Source: Liolophura sinensis (taxonomy: Eukaryota; Mollusca; Polyplacophora; Chitonida; Chitonidae). From it: a DNA stretch of 64,000 nt. Positions 48,375-60,002 of the stretch are shown piece after piece. How positions within the stretch are numbered: position 1 is the first letter of the stretch; every line of letters begins with the position of its first letter. The stretch lies in the NCBI RefSeq assembly GCF_032854445.1, contig NC_088303.1:15195501-15259500 (forward strand), read 5' to 3'. Under the pieces are notes generated by a model that was not told the DNA's origin, searched no databases, and saw only the letters and a list, made by a program, of their open reading frames with translations. A program made the translations under genes and the position numbers.

Positions 48375-51300
48375 GTTGAGGGCTAAATAGTTCACAGTCT
48401 TTCAAACATTTCAAAGATCGCGTTTGACACGCAAAAGAAAAAACGCTCTCTTCGATCAGAAACAGTTGAAGTACGACATCATGAGACAAGGTAAACTTCG
48501 CATGACTCGCTGCAATTTCAGCCTTGATATCTAAAGTGATGTCAGTTGACAGCTGTCAGGTTGTTTGGCCATTTCTATTGGGGAAGTTCGCGTGAGATAA
48601 TTTGCACAAATAACAGAACATTATTTCCTGTGAGCTGAATCGATTAAATTAGTTCAGATAAAGCGTCCGACGCGTCTTGACCTTTTGAAGGCATTCAAAT
48701 GTCGCCTTTGATGAATAGTAGGAACTGGTAATAGCCTCAGATGTTGGATAATGCGATGTAATTGTGTCGAGTGAAATTCCCCATCTGGACTGCTATCACG
48801 CTTGAGCTGATTGTGAACTCAGCGACATACGTGTTAGTTCAGTAGCAGAAGAGAATCCACTTTCCAATACGTTTTAATTGTACTTTTTGGTGTATTGAAC
48901 TCCACAAGCCGAAGTACATCACTGTCTTGATATAGGCCTATCGCAACAACAACAACAAAAAAACGCAAATGTCCGAGCTCTCAATTTAATTTAATATTAT
49001 TGAGGGTTTTTTTTTAGTATTTGATGACCTAAAGTCGTTTGAATGTACACATGTGGTAACTGTTCTCAGCTCTCCTTAACTTGACACTATACCAACAGCT
49101 CGATTACCAAATCTTGCAACACAATTTATATTGTTTCACCTGACGGCTGCACATTTAAGTTGACTGAGACTAGCTTGTCCAACCAGTGAGAATTTCTACT
49201 CGACAGTTCGACTACAAACCAGACGCAATTATTGTGGATTGACACTGGGGTGTCCTGTTTCATCGGAACTTCTATCAGCCTGGGGAGATTCATCTTGCGA
49301 AATGCAGGTGAAAATGGTATTTCCATCTGGCGGAGCATAGGATTTTACCGTACGTGGTGAGTGTGGATCGGGACCGTGATTTCCAGTTTCAATTAGTGGC
49401 CTATTCTCTTGCTCTTGAATATTACTTCTTTCAAAAAAAAAAAAAAGCTAAAAAGGTGTGTCTTTTATTTTTTGTTTCATGAATATAAGTTTCATTTCTC
49501 CTAGTAAATACTGCTTTTGTTACTAGGATTTTGAATTAGATAGACGGACTGTATCCATGAATGAAAGTTTCTACATATGTTCGTTACACGTGCATGCTAG
49601 GTATTATACAAATATACGGTTATACTGACATGTTTACCTCCCACAATGTCGTCATGCTTCAAACAGACTCCACTGCTCAGCAACCGACACCAAGTTGTCA
49701 AACTGCCTTGGAATATAGTACCAAGAGGACGGTGAGAACAAAACGTTTGCTGGCCGACCATTATTTTGTGTGTGCGCGAGCGGGTTTGGGTGTGAGAGTT
49801 TCATTTCGCCAGACATAATTCGTAAGTTCTACAATACTTCCCATGCATGCCATATTCCAGGAGAAAAAAGGAATCAAGTCTTTTCAATCGATACTTCTTT
49901 ACTTCTGCTAAGACATAGGTATTTGTGCCTCGACTGCACTGTCTGTGCCAGTGGCATAGATCGGCCTACATGTAGGGCAGTGACCAGAAAAGACTAAAAC
50001 TAAAAGTAGCCTACAACAATGTAAGATCTTCTCCCACTTTTCCAATATCCATCTCCGTCACGTTTTTTCATTCAAACCATTTTTGTGCTGCTTATACTTA
50101 ACTCAGTACTTTTAACGTCGTATTTAGCTAATTAGCTGGCCTTATCGTCAATCGGCAGTTGTGCTGCGCAGTGTATAGACTAGGCTGAGGTCAATAGATG
50201 CGGCTGATGACAATAGTGAGATGCTCAACAATCCATCTGTCTCGAAGTAAACCAGCAGGAGAAAGTACGTTATCGTGGGGGTCCACGTTGTGCTAAGCCG
50301 GACTCGAACAATGAATCTTCATCTCTAGCCATTGCGTGATGAGAAACACAAATCGGATATATCTCAACCAATGTATCAAACTGAAGTTAATTTCTCACCT
50401 GCATATCTACGTAGAAATGGTACGTTACCTATAGGTGTGCCGACATATTACATTTGCATTTAGCATATAGGCTTTTAGGGTATCTGAAACTGATAGAGGA
50501 GCTCAGATGGTTTAAGTTAAAGAGGCTATACTGGAGGTTATATATTTCTGGCAAATTCTTTAATAAAATCAAATTTTTGATATTTACTAAAAAAAATAGC
50601 TCAGATTACTGCCTTTTAGTAAATAACAGACTCTTTCCTGTACTATTTAAAATGTTAAAATTATTGTGCAGTTTGAAAAAAGTTACAATGCTTAAACTTA
50701 TTAACTATTAGGCACTCACAACCGATTTTGAGCGATAACGCGTGCACACAAACGAAGCTGAAAATTACATGGAAGGTAACCTTCTTGGCTATTCTAAATT
50801 ACTATCAAAAACTCGACAGGAATTGTGCTAATTTTTTTTTCGTCAAAAATATCCGGGTATAGTCCACTTAAGGGCTGGTTTGATAGAACATTTGAGATCC
50901 CGTGTTTCCCTGTTTTCAGACGCCTTTTTATGTCGGTGAAGAAGGATGATTTCCTCCAGGCACCCAGGTTTCCTGTATACCAATAAATATGACCGCCGTC
51001 ATATAACAGAAATGTTGTTTTTAACAAGGAGTTAAAGACCAGTTAAACCTGCAGATTCATTTCATTATACTGTGGCTATCTTCGTTACGGGTAGTTCCGT
51101 TAACCAGTGGTGTCATGGAGGTCAGAAGGCCGAATTCAGCTTTAAGTGGTTTGTCCGCATGGTGCCTGGTGAAGGCCGGTGATTTTCTCTGTCCACTGAC
51201 GGTATAACCGTGGACGAAATGAAACATTCTGCAATACTGCGTAAATGTCAACAAATTAATTTAAAATTATAAATTAAATTATTATTATAAATTAAAAGGT

Positions 51301-51414
51301 CTTTACATATTTGTGGGTATTGAACACAGAATGACAACACGTATTTTTGGAAATTACGTACATTCACATGTTTACTTCATTATTAACTTATACTGTCTCA
51401 TAGTTAAAACATAC
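48375..51414. other. No gene seen
   Basis: About 3 kb of AT-rich sequence, with an A run at 49433-49446. Open frames (49126-49338, 49561-49818, 50454-50711, 50794-51027) are not recognisable. Confidence 0.4.
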
Positions 51415-51485
51415 TCTGGCCGCGATATGGCTGAAATATGGCTTAAACCATATAATCAGTCAGTCCATTCAGTCATGCATTCTTA
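51415..51485 (+). repeat. SINE tail of a third family
   Basis: 'ggccgcgatatggctgaaat' followed by 'taaaccatataatcagtcag' and 'cattcagtcatgcattc', the pattern of a molluscan-type SINE tail ending in short cattcatt repeats. Confidence 0.55.
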
Positions 51486-51664
51486 ATTTACGCTTCCACC
51501 AATTATATCTACTGGTAATGCGCTGTATCGGACTATTTTAATGGTCAGATCTAGTAGTGGAGAAGCGGTAGCTCTGATCCTCTACAAATAGTGACAAACG
51601 TTTCAACATGTACATGTGTATCAAGGATTAGTGTGGGTTGGATCCTTGCGCTGCTTTGAATATA

Positions 51665-51780
51665 TATTTGACTTATTTATTTATCTATTTGATAGTTGGT
51701 AACGGCAGCCAGCATACAGTGGAGGAAACCGAGCAGAGCCCGGGGGAATCCCATGGTCATCTGCAGGCTGCTTATACAAC
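51665..51780 (-). repeat. SINE S1 fragment
   Basis: (TTTA)n start, 'ggcagccagcatacagtgga', 'gagcagagcccgggggaatc', 'tggtcatctgcaggctgc'. Confidence 0.8.
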
Positions 51781-52254
51781 TGAAACAGTATTTCTGTTAT
51801 CAAAAGCATTCCGTACGTAATTTTCAAATGGGCCCATGGTCCATGACAAAGTTTCCTTGGGCTTGTCTTTATAACTCTAATTCTAACGCGAACTGACAGA
51901 CATCCCTTATTAATGATCTGCCTCTCTATAAATAATTTGATGAATTCAATTCTTCCCGCTGGAAATATCGGCTTTTAGTACAATAAAAGGACATTAAGTA
52001 TTGAATTTCTATTTTTTTCTTTCAAAGTGCTAAAATGAATTTGTAAAAATATTGATTATTTGTAACAGCATGTGGGTAAGATGCACTGTGCATAAGACTG
52101 GCGGTCATTCCCCATGCACCCATGACGGTATTGAAGGAGATAACGTTGCCTGTGTCCATCAGTCATGTATACAAATCAGCAATCCAGTGTGATGAGGTGA
52201 ATACCATATTTATATATCAAAGGGAAAAATGACGCCACCGTCCGGAGCTGAATT
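51781..52254. other. No gene seen
   Basis: AT-rich spacer. Confidence 0.4.
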
Positions 52255-53010
52255 ACCAGGAAGGGTTTAAATCACATATACCCCTTGTGGACATGGTTTG
52301 CGGTCTGACAAGTGTATGTCAACATTTTAACCCATCTGATCAGCTAGTGATAATCGAGAATCACGAATGATATCAGGACAAAGGATTACATATAATAACT
52401 CACGATGAGGCGTGAATGCAAAAAGTTGAAAAGCGAAGGTTTCGTAACAAAGTCTAATAATAAGATTCATAAGATTAACAGTATAAGTTATCCGGAGGTT
52501 GAGAAGGGTATATGGGGATGTAAACCCTGGGTGTAAAATTTTATTCCTTCGCAGCCAAGGGTTAAACTTTCACACCCAGTCTTTCTTGTAAAGCTGAGCC
52601 AAGAAAAACCATGCTAGCCATGTCGACAGCAGAAAGCCCGAGTATAGTGGCATTACGTCACAATGACGCGCTATGGAAAGCAGTGCCAAAGAGAAAAATG
52701 ACTTCAGCCTGCGCAGTAATTCAGTTGCGCAAGGTTAAATCTCCTACACCCAGTGTGGGCATGACCTGAAGCTGTAACAAGTGGATGGCAACATTTTAAC
52801 CTGCATGATTAGCCAATGGCAACCGAGAATCACGGCTGGTGTAGGGACAATATGTTTTCAGTGCTGACCAAAAGGGACAAATGTTAAATTGTTTTAGGTA
52901 AGATTATATATGGTTAGACATGAACGACTTAAAGGGCATTAATACAATGAGCTGAACAGCGAAGGTTTCGTAACAAAGTTCAACAGCAACATCTAGATTC
53001 GGCAACAGTA
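52255..53010. repeat. Local direct duplication with nested inverted repeat
   Basis: 52255-52495 and 52733-53010 share collinear blocks (caacattttaaccc / caacattttaacctg; cgagaatcacg; gcgaaggtttcgtaacaaag). Between them, 52528-52582 forms an imperfect palindrome with ctgggtgtaaaattttat at one end and aactttcacacccag at the other. Confidence 0.65.
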
Positions 53011-53469
53011 TTATTTTATTGCCATACAAAAACAAGACAGATGTGACATTGTTGCATATAAGATTACATATTGTTTAGAAACGAAAATGAATGAATACGG
53101 ATGGCTGAACATTGTAACAGTTTAACAACAAATCCTAACGTTGATATACCGGTAACTGTTTTAATTGAGTTAGGAAGGATAAGAATGAGTCTGAAGTAAG
53201 GAAATTATCTTTTATGTTGATCAATGAAGCTGTAATGCCGCAATCCGCCAAGTTGTGTCAGTGACTTATCAGTCGGAGTTTCCGGGAAGCCACAACCTGT
53301 GGGTTCTTGGGGAAGTGTGCTTCGTGTTTCAGATATGATAGAATTCCACAAATGCTTCGTTGACACCCAGTTACAAGAAACAAGTAAAACCCCATTATAA
53401 CATGTAAACAGGATAGCTTCGTCACAGAATATACCCTCTACACTCACAGTGACATGGTAGCAATAAACG
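53011..53469. other. No gene seen
   Basis: Unrecognised sequence. An 80-codon minus-strand frame at 53205-53447 has no recognisable motif. Confidence 0.4.
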
Positions 53470-53718
53470 AAAAATTAATCTGATAATTTTAACAGAAAAT
53501 ATGTTGTCTGAGTGATGCTAGAACGTAGTCTGTTGTTATAGCATATATATTACTGTGTCATATTCAACATAATATATTGTTAGTCTAACAGAATCTTTAT
53601 GCTGAATTAATAAGATAGGTGTGTTACATTTAACAGAATAATCTGTTGCAAGAGTAGAATACATTCCAGCATCACTCAGACAGCATACTTTCACTTAAAA
53701 TTTAACAGATTAATTTTT
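53470..53718. mobile_element. 249-bp MITE with long terminal inverted repeats
   Basis: The left arm starts aaaaattaatctgataattt and includes tgtctgagtgatgctagaa. The right arm, reverse-complemented, starts aaaaattaatctgttaaatt and includes tgtctgagtgatgctggaa. The arms are about 58 bp, roughly 80 percent identical by eye. No coding sequence inside, and the target duplication is unclear. Confidence 0.75.
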
Positions 53719-54779
53719 GAGTGGACAAACAATGCTAAACGAACCAGGTAAACAATACTCACATAAAAACACGTTTAGATTTTAGCTTATTTCTATACCA
53801 GTACACATGGTCTTCGCACCACGTGCGAGTAATTTTCAGCGAGGTGATTTTTTGTAAATGTATCGGGAAATTGTAGTGAGAGGAGTTTTTGTAAACATAT
53901 CCGGAAATTGCAATACTTACAGAAAGGCATTCTGCTGAAAATAAGAGATGCTCTCTGTTCCATGCGTATTTTATCATATATATTATATTCTATGTTTATA
54001 CATAAACCACCATACATGTATGTGGTTGTATAAGGGACATGTTCATGCGCTCAGGGTTATCAGCCTAACAAGGAAACCTTGATGAAGACAATATATGACA
54101 TCAATCATACCGTATACTATAACGCATTGTCAGAAGTAAAACCCATTGGCCGGATGTAAAACTCATATAAGGTTTTTCACCGGAAAGCCTGCTGGTCATT
54201 TCTAGCTTTTCTACAGTGATTTATTTCCATCATCTTCTTTATAAATAAAATCGCAAAAGCCCATAAACGTAAACTGTTGTCGCAATGCACAATTCTGCCA
54301 TTACTGCTGTGTGAAAGGCGTTTTATTTGATGCTGATGTATGTATAATACAAATAGTAAAATGTTAAGGCCAATTGCTGTACTTTCAAATTTCTACTTGC
54401 TATGACAAGGAGAATGGTAGCGACAAATTCTTACACATTGGATCGATGTCTGTTCAACATGCTCAGGCTGTGACCATGCTAGCACAAGCTGTATGCCAAC
54501 AACTCATCAATTCTGTATGATAGACAAATGACAGTGTCAGGAATGTATCTTTTCTCACAAATCTGAAACACAAAATCAATAGCGAAAATGAAATTTTAAA
54601 TCTTTTCTAATTTTTCATCGATATACGAGTAATAAAACAACAAAGGTAGGGAGACAAAGAGACTGTACACGTGACATATCTTCAGAGTAAAACATCCATT
54701 TGTCCATCTTAAAGGATTGAGAATAAATGATATGGACATAGATATATGTTTCAACGTCTATCGTATTATCGGACGTTTA
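53719..54779. other. No gene seen
   Basis: AT-rich spacer. Confidence 0.4.
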
Positions 54780-54995
54780 AAGCGCTGGTTCGCTGTGACC
54801 GTCAAGCCCTTGACCAGTGAGTTCAGGTGTTCGAATCCAGCTGTCGATGATTCGGCTGTGGTTTTAAGTCAGGAGATTTGAGAACTACCTAACAAAGGGC
54901 GATGGTTTACATAAGACATCCCACCCACAAACGTGTCCGCCGTTATAAAAGTGATAAATGTTTAAGTAAGGCGTTTATCACCAAAACATAAATGA
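54780..54995 (+). repeat. tRNA-derived SINE S2 copy
   Basis: B-box-like 'ggtgttcgaatcc' near 54827, then 'gctgtggttttaagtcagga', 'catcccacccacaaacgtgt', 'ccgccgttataaaagtgata' and a 'gtaaggcgtttatcacca' tail. The tail is a variant of the S1 tail. Confidence 0.7.
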
Positions 54996-55492
54996 AAAAA
55001 GTTTGCTGTGAAGGTTTTGAATTTGAAAAATTTGTCCACTACGATGAGCTCATACTATAAACCATTTTCACTGCTTATACATTAGTATAATCTCTCATTT
55101 TGCCTTTTCATTCTCGCAATCACACTGTCGCACTTTACGAAACTTGCCATTTTTGGCCAATGAAAACGAATGAAAAGGTCAACACCAGCTATAAATGGTT
55201 TCATCCGGTAGACTACACCTGGCAAGGTTAGATGGTGTTCTTTGGTAGATTTTCACCACAAAGAACCTGACCGTAATAATTACATAGGCGAAATATCTTT
55301 GTGTGCTATGTGAAACACCAATCAGACAAATAAATACCTACATTCTAAAGAGTTACTTATTTTAATTTGCGACACACCAAAGGTCAAATCACTGTTTACT
55401 ATTACAGGTATGAATATAAACACTGTGTAAACAGAGACAGTGTAATAAGAACAGCATGAACTTAACTCACCTCAAATCTCATCATACATCAC
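54996..55492. other. No gene seen
   Basis: AT-rich spacer. Part of an intron if the candidate exon at 55493-55560 is real. Confidence 0.35.
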
Positions 55493-55560
55493 CTTGTCAA
55501 CGAATGACATCGGGGAACAGGAACTCATCGCCGCATTGGATGGTTCCTTTGTGACATTTG
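55493..55560 (-). CDS. Candidate short exon (uncertain)
   Basis: 68 bp bounded on the minus strand by taatgttacag and gacaag/gtgatg, a plausible acceptor and donor. In the phase left by the 59480-59626 exon it reads ANVTKEPSNAAMSSCSPMSF then VDK. In another phase it reads KCHKGTIQCGDEFLFPDVIR followed by a stop. Either could be an end of the cysteine-module gene, or the splice signals may be chance. Confidence 0.2.
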
Positions 55561-55568
55561 CTGTAACA

Positions 55569-56224
55569 TTAAAATGCCTTGAAAAATAACCCCATTAAAA
55601 TAACGTCGTGAAAGAAGGATTCACAGAAGTTGCTGCCAAAGATAAACACAGCCAGAGCTAAAAAAAACAAAAGTCTAGATAACAGAATGCATAGCATGAA
55701 GATCAAAGCCACGTCAGCTGAATTTCAGAGAAATACGCAGCGCTAGAAGCATTTACAACAATACAGTAATATTCGATGTTCCGAGCCAGATGGAATCGAC
55801 GCATTATAAAAAAGAAATGAGACCAACGGAGAAAGACCTTGATGGAAATTGCGTCAATACAGCCAAACATGTTACATAACATCCATCATTAGGAAGTCCA
55901 TAGTCGGTGTTATTAAATTTAACGCATTTCAGCGTAACATTAATGAAAACGCGAGTAACATGTATCCATGTGATCTATGATAGATGTTTGAGCAAAAGTG
56001 TGCAAGAGAGTTTGCAATTAAATGTGTGTGGATGTCAACAAACATGATTAGAAGGAATGTAGAGTAGCATGTGTGCAGCACATTGCACCTAACAAATGAA
56101 TGGCGGGTAGAGATGAGTTTCAATTATTTTTTCCAAAATCCTTTAAGTCTCATCTATACTCTATAGCCTGCTCAATTAGTTATCATATAATTATGCCAAA
56201 TTAAATAAAACATTCTCGGCGTGG
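55569..56224. other. No gene seen
   Basis: AT-rich spacer; possibly intronic. Confidence 0.35.
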
Positions 56225-56400
56225 GCTCAGTGTATTAATAGAAACATCAGTGTATTTGGAAGGAAACGGGAGTGATCGACACGGTGTCAGTATAATGTGA
56301 TGGATGCGGGGACGATACAGTGTATGTACACACATCGAATGACTGCTCATGTCATACGACTGAAAAAGTGTTGAGTACAACATACAACCCCAAACTTACA
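56225..56400 (-). repeat. Dispersed repeat family R1, copy 4
   Basis: Minus strand: ttcagtcgtatgacatgagc, agtcattcgatgtgtgtaca, then cacattatactgacaccgtg. Confidence 0.7.
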
Positions 56401-56574
56401 TACATACATGCGCACGCACACAACACATTCAGTACAGGACCTTTTCTGTGACGATCTTTTTCTAATGCTTTGAGGGAGCAATAGGCGCATGAATTAGAAT
56501 CAGGTGATAACCAAATCTCGCGTCAGAGAGAGCAGGGTTTCAAGAATTCAAAATGGCCATCATATTATTTTTGC

Positions 56575-56655
56575 GTTTTGCGGGGTTTTCTTTTGTGGGG
56601 TGTGTTGGGGAAGGGCGGGGGGGGGCGTGGCCGGGGGGCTCTTTTTTTTTTCAAA
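56575..56655 (+). other. G-rich tract with G-quadruplex potential
   Basis: Four or more G runs of 3-9 (gtggggtgtgttggggaagg, then gcgggggggggcgtggccgg) followed by a T10 run. Satisfies the usual G3+ four-run pattern with short loops. Confidence 0.7.
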
Positions 56656-56924
56656 CAGTTGCAATAGCGGATTCTTACAAGCTGGATTAGATCCTCCATT
56701 TCCACATGCTGTACAGGTTATGTGGCGGAACAGACCACTTTGTAAAATCATAATAATAATAATAAGTGTTCTGTCCTTGTTTGCTGTATGCGACGTGAAA
56801 TGGTCTGAGAGTTACTGTATCTAACCAAATCCACGGCGTCAATACTGTAGGGCTATAATATAACAATCGGTCATCGCGAGCGATATGTATATGGTATAAT
56901 CAGGGGTCACGCAAGTAAATGGCA

Positions 56925-57420
56925 TCCAACAAAATCGTGCTCACACTTCCAACAAAATCGTGCTCACATTTCCAACAGAAACGTGCTCACACTTCCAAGA
57001 AAATCGTGCTCATACTTCCAACAAAATCGTGCTTACACTTCCAACAAAATCGTGCTCACACTTCCAACAAAATCGTGCTCACACTTCCAACAAAATCGTG
57101 CACACACTTCCAACAGAAACGTGCTCACATTTCCAACAAAATCGTGCACACACTTCCAACAGAAACGTGCTCACACTTCCAACAAAATCGTGCTCACACT
57201 TCCAACAGAAACGTGCTCACACTTCCAACAAAATCGTGCACACACTTCCAACAGAAACGTGCTCACACTTCCAACAAAATCGTGCACACACTTCCAACAG
57301 AAACGTGCTCACACTTCCAACAAAATCGTGCACACACTTCCAACAGAAACGTGCTCACACTTGAAACAAAATCGTGCTCACACTTCCAACAAAATCGTGC
57401 TCACACTTCCAACAGACATT
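56925..57420. repeat. 23-bp tandem repeat with 46-bp dimer structure, about 21 copies
   Basis: The unit is aacaaaatcgtgctcacact plus tcc. From about 57090 to 57360 it alternates with a variant carrying aacagaaacgtgctcacact, giving a 46-bp higher-order unit. Three overlapping plus-strand open frames (134-174 codons) result from the stop-free unit, not from coding. Confidence 0.95.
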
Positions 57421-57821
57421 CCTCTACAGCAGTGTTTTCCTAAAGATTGCAACAGTTTATCCATTTAGGCTCTATTTAGAAAAAAATGAACTTGAATAGA
57501 AGTTATTTTCTCTGTTTGTCTTCAAGAAAGAAGCGAATAATTTTATTCTGTTTTGGGGTCGGAGAGATGGAAAGTATATTGCCATTACACTTGAAACATA
57601 TTCAAGGGGGTCAAATAGAAAGAAAAAATATTTTTCTTGCTTTCGCACCGGTAATGAACATTAATCCAGGTTAATAATAAGGTCAAGAGAACAATGTGTG
57701 TGGATCAAGGTGAAGTTCTATCAGACATGAACACATTTTCTGTAAGGTCACATCACTGTACACTTTATTTCGGATACGGTAGTATGGATTACCCGTCAAG
57801 GGCTTGGATGGGCTTCCGCAC
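57421..57821. other. No gene supported
   Basis: Spacer next to the candidate terminal exon; would be 3' UTR if that exon is real. Confidence 0.35.
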
Positions 57822-57946
57822 CTACCATTTTTCTTTCTCATCTCCCAGTAGTATGATGGTCTGATCTCGAATGATTGTAGCACCGAGTAAACACTTTCCA
57901 CTCTTCCGCAGATCTGACTTGAGAATTTTTCGCCTTGATTTGTACT
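57822..57946 (-). CDS. Candidate terminal exon of the cysteine-module gene (uncertain)
   Basis: A good acceptor (cttttatttccag) ends at 57947. In the phase left by the 59480-59626 exon the sequence is open for 41 codons (EYKSRRKILKSDLRKSGKC, then LLGATIIRDQTIILLGDEKE, KW) and ends at a TAG at 57822-57824. Another phase is open much further, to about 57683 (contains GRVESVYSVLQSFE and SDVTLQKMCSC). The two readings exclude each other, so only the acceptor and the open frame are observed. Splicing to the module exons is inference. Confidence 0.3.
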
Positions 57947-58164
57947 CTGGAAATAAAAGTTGCATATAATCAACGTTTACCCTCTACTTGTAAGAGCAGG
58001 GGTCTGGGTAGTGTCGTCAAGCAACGGCTACCTTGTGTCCACATACGGTACGTAAACCTGTAGAGACCGAGGTACACAGTGGTGAAACAAGTGAACGACG
58101 ATATAATTGAGCGCCCCAAGGAGATTGTTGACACTGCTTCCTATGGTATCACGTTAGATAAAAC

Positions 58165-58350
58165 TCCTCATTTGACGATCGTATATTCGATAGAAACACC
58201 CATCGACCGATGACTATATCAGAAGGTCAAAAAAAACAAAGCAAACGAGTGGTCTCATTGATTGATGAAACTCGGAGTGCGTTGTGAATCAAAAAGCATT
58301 TTACTTATAAGAGATCGAGTTTCCCTATATCTAATTAGAAAGACCGCATG
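58165..58350. repeat. Duplicated non-coding block, copy C
   Basis: catttgacgatcgtatattc, then atatcagaaggtc and cttataagagatcgagttt. The same block is found at 60280-60400 and 61635-61795, marking three copies of a segment that also carries the module exons and the minisatellite. Confidence 0.8.
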
Positions 58351-58554
58351 GTCAAGAATTCAAAACTCTTGACCAAATAAACCGCACGCTTTCCGCTTTC
58401 AACAGTGCAGATAATCAAGGCTGAGCTTAAAATCAATATATTCAGTTCGCCTAATTAAGCGGACGTTAGTGGGTTTCGAGCTGCCCATTAGACACATGAG
58501 GTTCACTTTGACCTTGGATTGAACGTCCGACCTTCAGACGGCCAGGGGCATCAC

Positions 58555-58790
58555 TGGCTGAGAAGGTTATGGTGCTGGCTTTTTGCAGCTATCAGGGCCT
58601 TGACCAAAGAGGTCCAATGTTTGAATGCAGTTCTGTTTCGGCCACGTCAGGAAGTTGGTAAGGTATCAGGCGAAGGTCGGTTGTTTTCACGGGCATTCCG
58701 GTTCCGTAGGCCCACAAACCCGAACGTCATCAATTTAGTTAATTTATGTATTTCTTTATTTATTTATTTAATGCTGTTTTACCCCCAAAA
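58555..58790 (+). repeat. SINE S2 copy inside duplicated segment
   Basis: 'caaagaggtccaatgtttga' (B-box region), 'ggtatcaggcgaaggtcggt', 'gggcattccggttccgtagg' and a TTTA-rich end. Its counterpart sits at the same relative place at 61795-62040, so the insertion pre-dates the duplication. Confidence 0.75.
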
Positions 58791-58859
58791 ATCATCAATC
58801 CTCAGTCAAAAGTGGCCACAGTGTTTTGATTAATAATTACATCCAGGGCCGATTCCACA

Positions 58860-59190
58860 GGGCTGGGTTTGACTTTGGTAAAAATTTGAATTCTTAGTTT
58901 AACGCTTAATTTATTTACTTTAGGAGTTAAAATTTGATACAGGCCAAGTCAGTGTTAAGTTATTGACAATTTCCATTGCTGTTCATACGCTACGCAATCT
59001 ATTGAAATTTAAAAGTTGAACCAAATTCAAACTCGCTTCGTGAAGTCCTTCTCGCGCAGGCCTCGAAGTAGTCTGTCACCTTTTGGATACTTCACTGGCA
59101 GTTTTTGGTTAACAGTGACCACCTGATCTCCTAGTATATTTCGACTGACATTTTGTGGTGAAAAGTCAATACCTGACTCACACACCTTAC
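58860..59190. repeat. Ancestral-looking single copy of the 83-bp minisatellite unit (segment C)
   Basis: 58880-59010 matches 62060-62190 (ttgaattcttagttt..acgct). It is followed by about one unit of the satellite: ggcagtttttggttaacagt, then accacctgatctcctagtat, then tttgtggtgaaaagtcaata. At the equivalent place in segment A this unit is expanded more than 20-fold. Confidence 0.75.
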
Positions 59191-59479
59191 AGCGCATGCG
59201 CCTCTTTCTACGCTTGCTATACATCAAAGCCACAACTGGACTACGCTCATCGTAGCGGAAATACCTCACCATGCTTCAGTTCGTTACTCCCACTGATAAA
59301 CATAGGTTCATGCTCTGTTAAAAGAGCTTGCTGGCCCAGTTATCGGAGAGCCAATGAAATAGCCGAAACGCCTCGGAGACACGGAAAATCCATACACAAA
59401 ATATTATTGGATGATTTACGTCATGTGATAAAATTGGCCATTTTAAAAGAAAAGAAAGCAATGAAAATAGCGCTCATAC

Positions 59480-59626
59480 CTTTCTCCTGTTTCTCCTTAA
59501 TGCACTGTCCTCTATTAGGTACCCCGAGTTCGGGGTCACCGGGGTCAGTGATGTGACAGACGTAACCATGGGGACAGAGTAAAGGATCACCATCATCCGG
59601 GTCTTTCGTTGTAGTACAGGGTTCAA
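59480..59626 (-). CDS. Cysteine-module exon 2, copy B
   Basis: 147-bp exon (49 codons), acceptor ttgtgtttcag and donor gagaaag/gtatga, phase 1 at both ends. After the split Val codon it reads EPCTTTKDPDDGDPLLCPHG, YVCHITDPGDPELGVPNRGQ, CIKEKQEK. The spacing is CX13CX5CX17C. Four cysteines with Gly/Pro-rich loops suggest a small disulfide domain, probably extracellular. It recalls WAP- or IGFBP-like knots only loosely, and I do not recognise the family. Copy A, 1.3 kb away, has an identical residue core and differs only at silent sites there. The exon belongs with 60003-60044, giving a 63-residue module. The gene's start and end are not secured. Confidence 0.75.
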
Positions 59627-59679
59627 CTGAAACACAAGTTTAGCAAATTCAATTTTTGAAGTGCAACAACAACGGATTT

Positions 59680-59830
59680 GATTGGTTCAAACGTTTGATG
59701 TCAACAAGAAAACAGGGTTGTCCAATGGGTAGAGCAGATGACAGTATTCCTCCATACATACTTCCACCCCGGTCCTACGTGGGACGGTCATGGGTTTCCC
59801 CTAGCGCTCAACCCACATTCCTCGACAAGG
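59680..59830 (+). repeat. SINE S1 remnant in intron, copy B
   Basis: 'ccaatgggtagagcagatga', 'cggtcctacgtgggacggtc', 'atgggtttcccctagcgctc'. Counterpart of the longer copy at 60960-61130, so inserted before the segment was duplicated. Confidence 0.65.
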
Positions 59831-60002
59831 CAGTTTAGGGTGTCAGATAAGGAGGACTAACTTTAATGAGGTCGGTTGGCCAGGCAGTGTAAAATCTCAC
59901 ACAAGCAGACACGATTAACATAGAAATCATCACAATTTGTGATGTACTGGTTTATGTAAGACGCCAAAGGTTTGCAAAAAGAGGAAGGGAAGTAACTCTT
60001 AC

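Noticed and set aside
56919-57468. Three plus-strand open frames of 134-174 codons
   Set aside because: Read-through of the 23-bp satellite in all three frames.
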